Below are positions 63,143 through 64,000 of a stretch of DNA of 64,000 nucleotides, piece by piece. The DNA is from Polaribacter batillariae. GTDB lineage: Bacteria; Bacteroidota; Bacteroidia; Flavobacteriales; Flavobacteriaceae. Location: assembly GCF_017498485.1 (NCBI RefSeq), contig NZ_CP071795.1, positions 1,674,001 to 1,738,000 of the forward strand, written 5' to 3'. The notes under the pieces were generated by a model. The model ran no database searches, had not been told where the DNA came from, and saw nothing but the letters and a program-made list of their open reading frames with translations. The position numbers and the translations under genes are program-made. Within the stretch, counting starts at the first letter, position 1. Each line of letters starts with the position of its first letter.

Positions 63143-64000
63143 CTAAAAGAATCTTGGCGATTTAATTTTGTTTCTTTCAAAATCGAAATTAAATAGTACA
63201 AATATCTCATGTGACCCTGAATTGAAATTTCCTAGGTTTGTTAAGGTATAATCGTAAGCATAGCCTATTCTTAGTGTGTTTGAGGCTCTTACGTTTATTA
63301 ATGCGGAAACAGATTCGTCTAATCTATAAGAAAGACCAAATTCTAATTTATCGTATAATAAAACGTTTCCAGAAAAATCTATTGATAATGGAGATCCTTC
63401 TGCTGCTTTTATCATTGTTGATGGCTTTAACTTTACATCATTTGATAAATCGAATACATAACCAGAAGTAAAGAAAAAGTGCTTTGTTTCTGATGCTCTT
63501 GATATTTGTCCTCCTTTTTTATCAAAATGAAAAGTTTTTAACAAATTTGGAACAGACAGACCTGCATAAAACTTATCTGTATAATAAAATGCACCTGCAC
63601 CAATGTTTGGCATTATTTTATTTGCATTTTGATTTACAAAAGCTTGGTCCTCACCATTTACCTTTCTTAAACAAGGTAAACAAATATTAAAAAACGTAAA
63701 ACCTGCTTTTAAACCTAATGCTAGATTTGCATTTTGACCCACTTTTAATGTATATGAAAAGTCTCCATAAACGTTTTGTTCTTGTACTGGTCCAATTTCA
63801 TCTACAATAACAGATAGACCTAACCCAACATTTTTACCTACTGGAGAGTTAACACCCATTGTAAGTGTTCTTGGGGCTCCATCTATACCTACCCATTGAG
63901 ATCTACCTAATAAATTAATACTTAAAACATCATATGACCCAGCATAAGCTGGGTTTATGATATTCATATTATACATATATTGTGTGTATTGTGGGTCTTG
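63143..64000 (-). CDS. PorP/SprF-family type IX secretion membrane protein (N-terminus beyond window)
   Basis: The frame is open to the right edge; eight residues (QDPQYTQY) precede the first Met inside the window, so the signal peptide lies beyond 64000. The visible 285 residues are beta-barrel strands starting NIINPAYAGSYDVLSINLLGRSQWVGIDGAPRT, the PorP/SprF hallmark. SprF-like proteins help secrete gliding adhesins such as SprB. It is immediately upstream of the OmpA/PorE-like gene. Confidence 0.92.
   Translation of the reverse strand, partial: QDPQYTQYMYNMNIINPAYAGSYDVLSINLLGRSQWVGIDGAPRTLTMGVNSPVGKNVGLGLSVIVDEIGPVQEQNVYGDFSYTLKVGQNANLALGLKAGFTFFNICLPCLRKVNGEDQAFVNQNANKIMPNIGAGAFYYTDKFYAGLSVPNLLKTFHFDKKGGQISRASETKHFFFTSGYVFDLSNDVKLKPSTMIKAAEGSPLSIDFSGNVLLYDKLEFGLSYRLDESVSALINVRASNTLRIGYAYDYTLTNLGNFNSGSHEIFVLFNFDFERNKIKSPRFF

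Noticed and set aside
1..64000. tRNA, rRNA, CRISPR or riboswitch elements
   Set aside because: No tRNA T-arm or 3' end, no rRNA, no regularly spaced direct-repeat arrays and no recognised aptamer were seen by eye; tRNAscan or Infernal was not available.

Overview
The window is an AT-rich chromosomal segment from a member of the Bacteroidota, almost certainly a marine-type Flavobacteriaceae (Polaribacter- or Tenacibaculum-like; the genus is inference). The evidence is the TAnnTTTG promoter boxes, a PorP/SprF plus OmpA pair of the type IX secretion/gliding kind, signal peptides ending in FGQ or FSQ, a carboxypeptidase-regulatory TonB receptor, and the housekeeping gene set. I see no tRNA, rRNA, CRISPR array, prophage or transposase. 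Most of the window is ordinary core genome.

Layout. 1-2340: two tandem paralogous surface lipoprotein genes; the complete one is switched out of frame at an (AT)8 tract, and the homologous tract of the other lies on the left edge. 2343-6594: asnS, a zeta-toxin-like kinase with a 49-residue overlapping partner, rpoN and a membrane protein. 6589-10253: an outer-membrane barrel protein, a frameshifted secreted protein and an exbB-X-exbD-exbD motor operon. 10483-15924: ansA, a YugP-type protease, a SCO protein, rseP, a zinc ribbon and a JmjC-like cupin. 16036-24347: biotin genes (bioB; bioF-bioD-bioA) interleaved with a flotillin/NfeD pair, a beta-ketoacyl synthase and a Coa1-family gene. 24416-33248: orphan umuD, a frameshifted Bax1-family gene, a DUF2975-DUF2975-HTH operon, a MATE pump, a universal stress protein, an AddB-like nuclease and an omega-amidase. 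33542-42502: a three-gene lipid operon, a TonB receptor, pgi with an M23 peptidase, and a DUF3108 protein. 42605-46311: aromatic amino acid catabolism (kynA, hppD, hmgA). 47045-48827: ferritin, a small protein and lspA. 48876-55823: a LytTR two-component system facing a hydrolase/ABC-transporter operon. 55888-59743: a DksA-like gene and ileS. 59840-64000: an FAD reductase, a PorE-like OmpA protein and a PorP/SprF protein cut by the right edge.

The most interesting signals are these. (1) The dinucleotide-repeat switch in the tandem lipoprotein genes. (2) A probable accessory island: a LytTR sensor/regulator, three direct repeats spaced 20-22 bp apart in the divergent promoter region, a serine hydrolase, a detached copy of its C-terminal domain, an ABC ATPase, a 31-residue membrane peptide and a permease with three frameshifts. 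It sits between dksA and lspA, which in many relatives adjoin each other next to ileS. (3) A composite dispersed element: a perfect GACCTCACAGG palindrome followed about 50 bp later by a structured AAACAAGTTTAGCCC block, found twice in the same order. (4) A palindromic repeat incorporated in frame in a ketosynthase gene. (5) Promoter boxes 4-5 nt ahead of start codons, implying leaderless mRNAs.

Five single-nucleotide frameshifts are all one T short in a plus-strand T run, so sequencing error must be excluded before calling pseudogenes.
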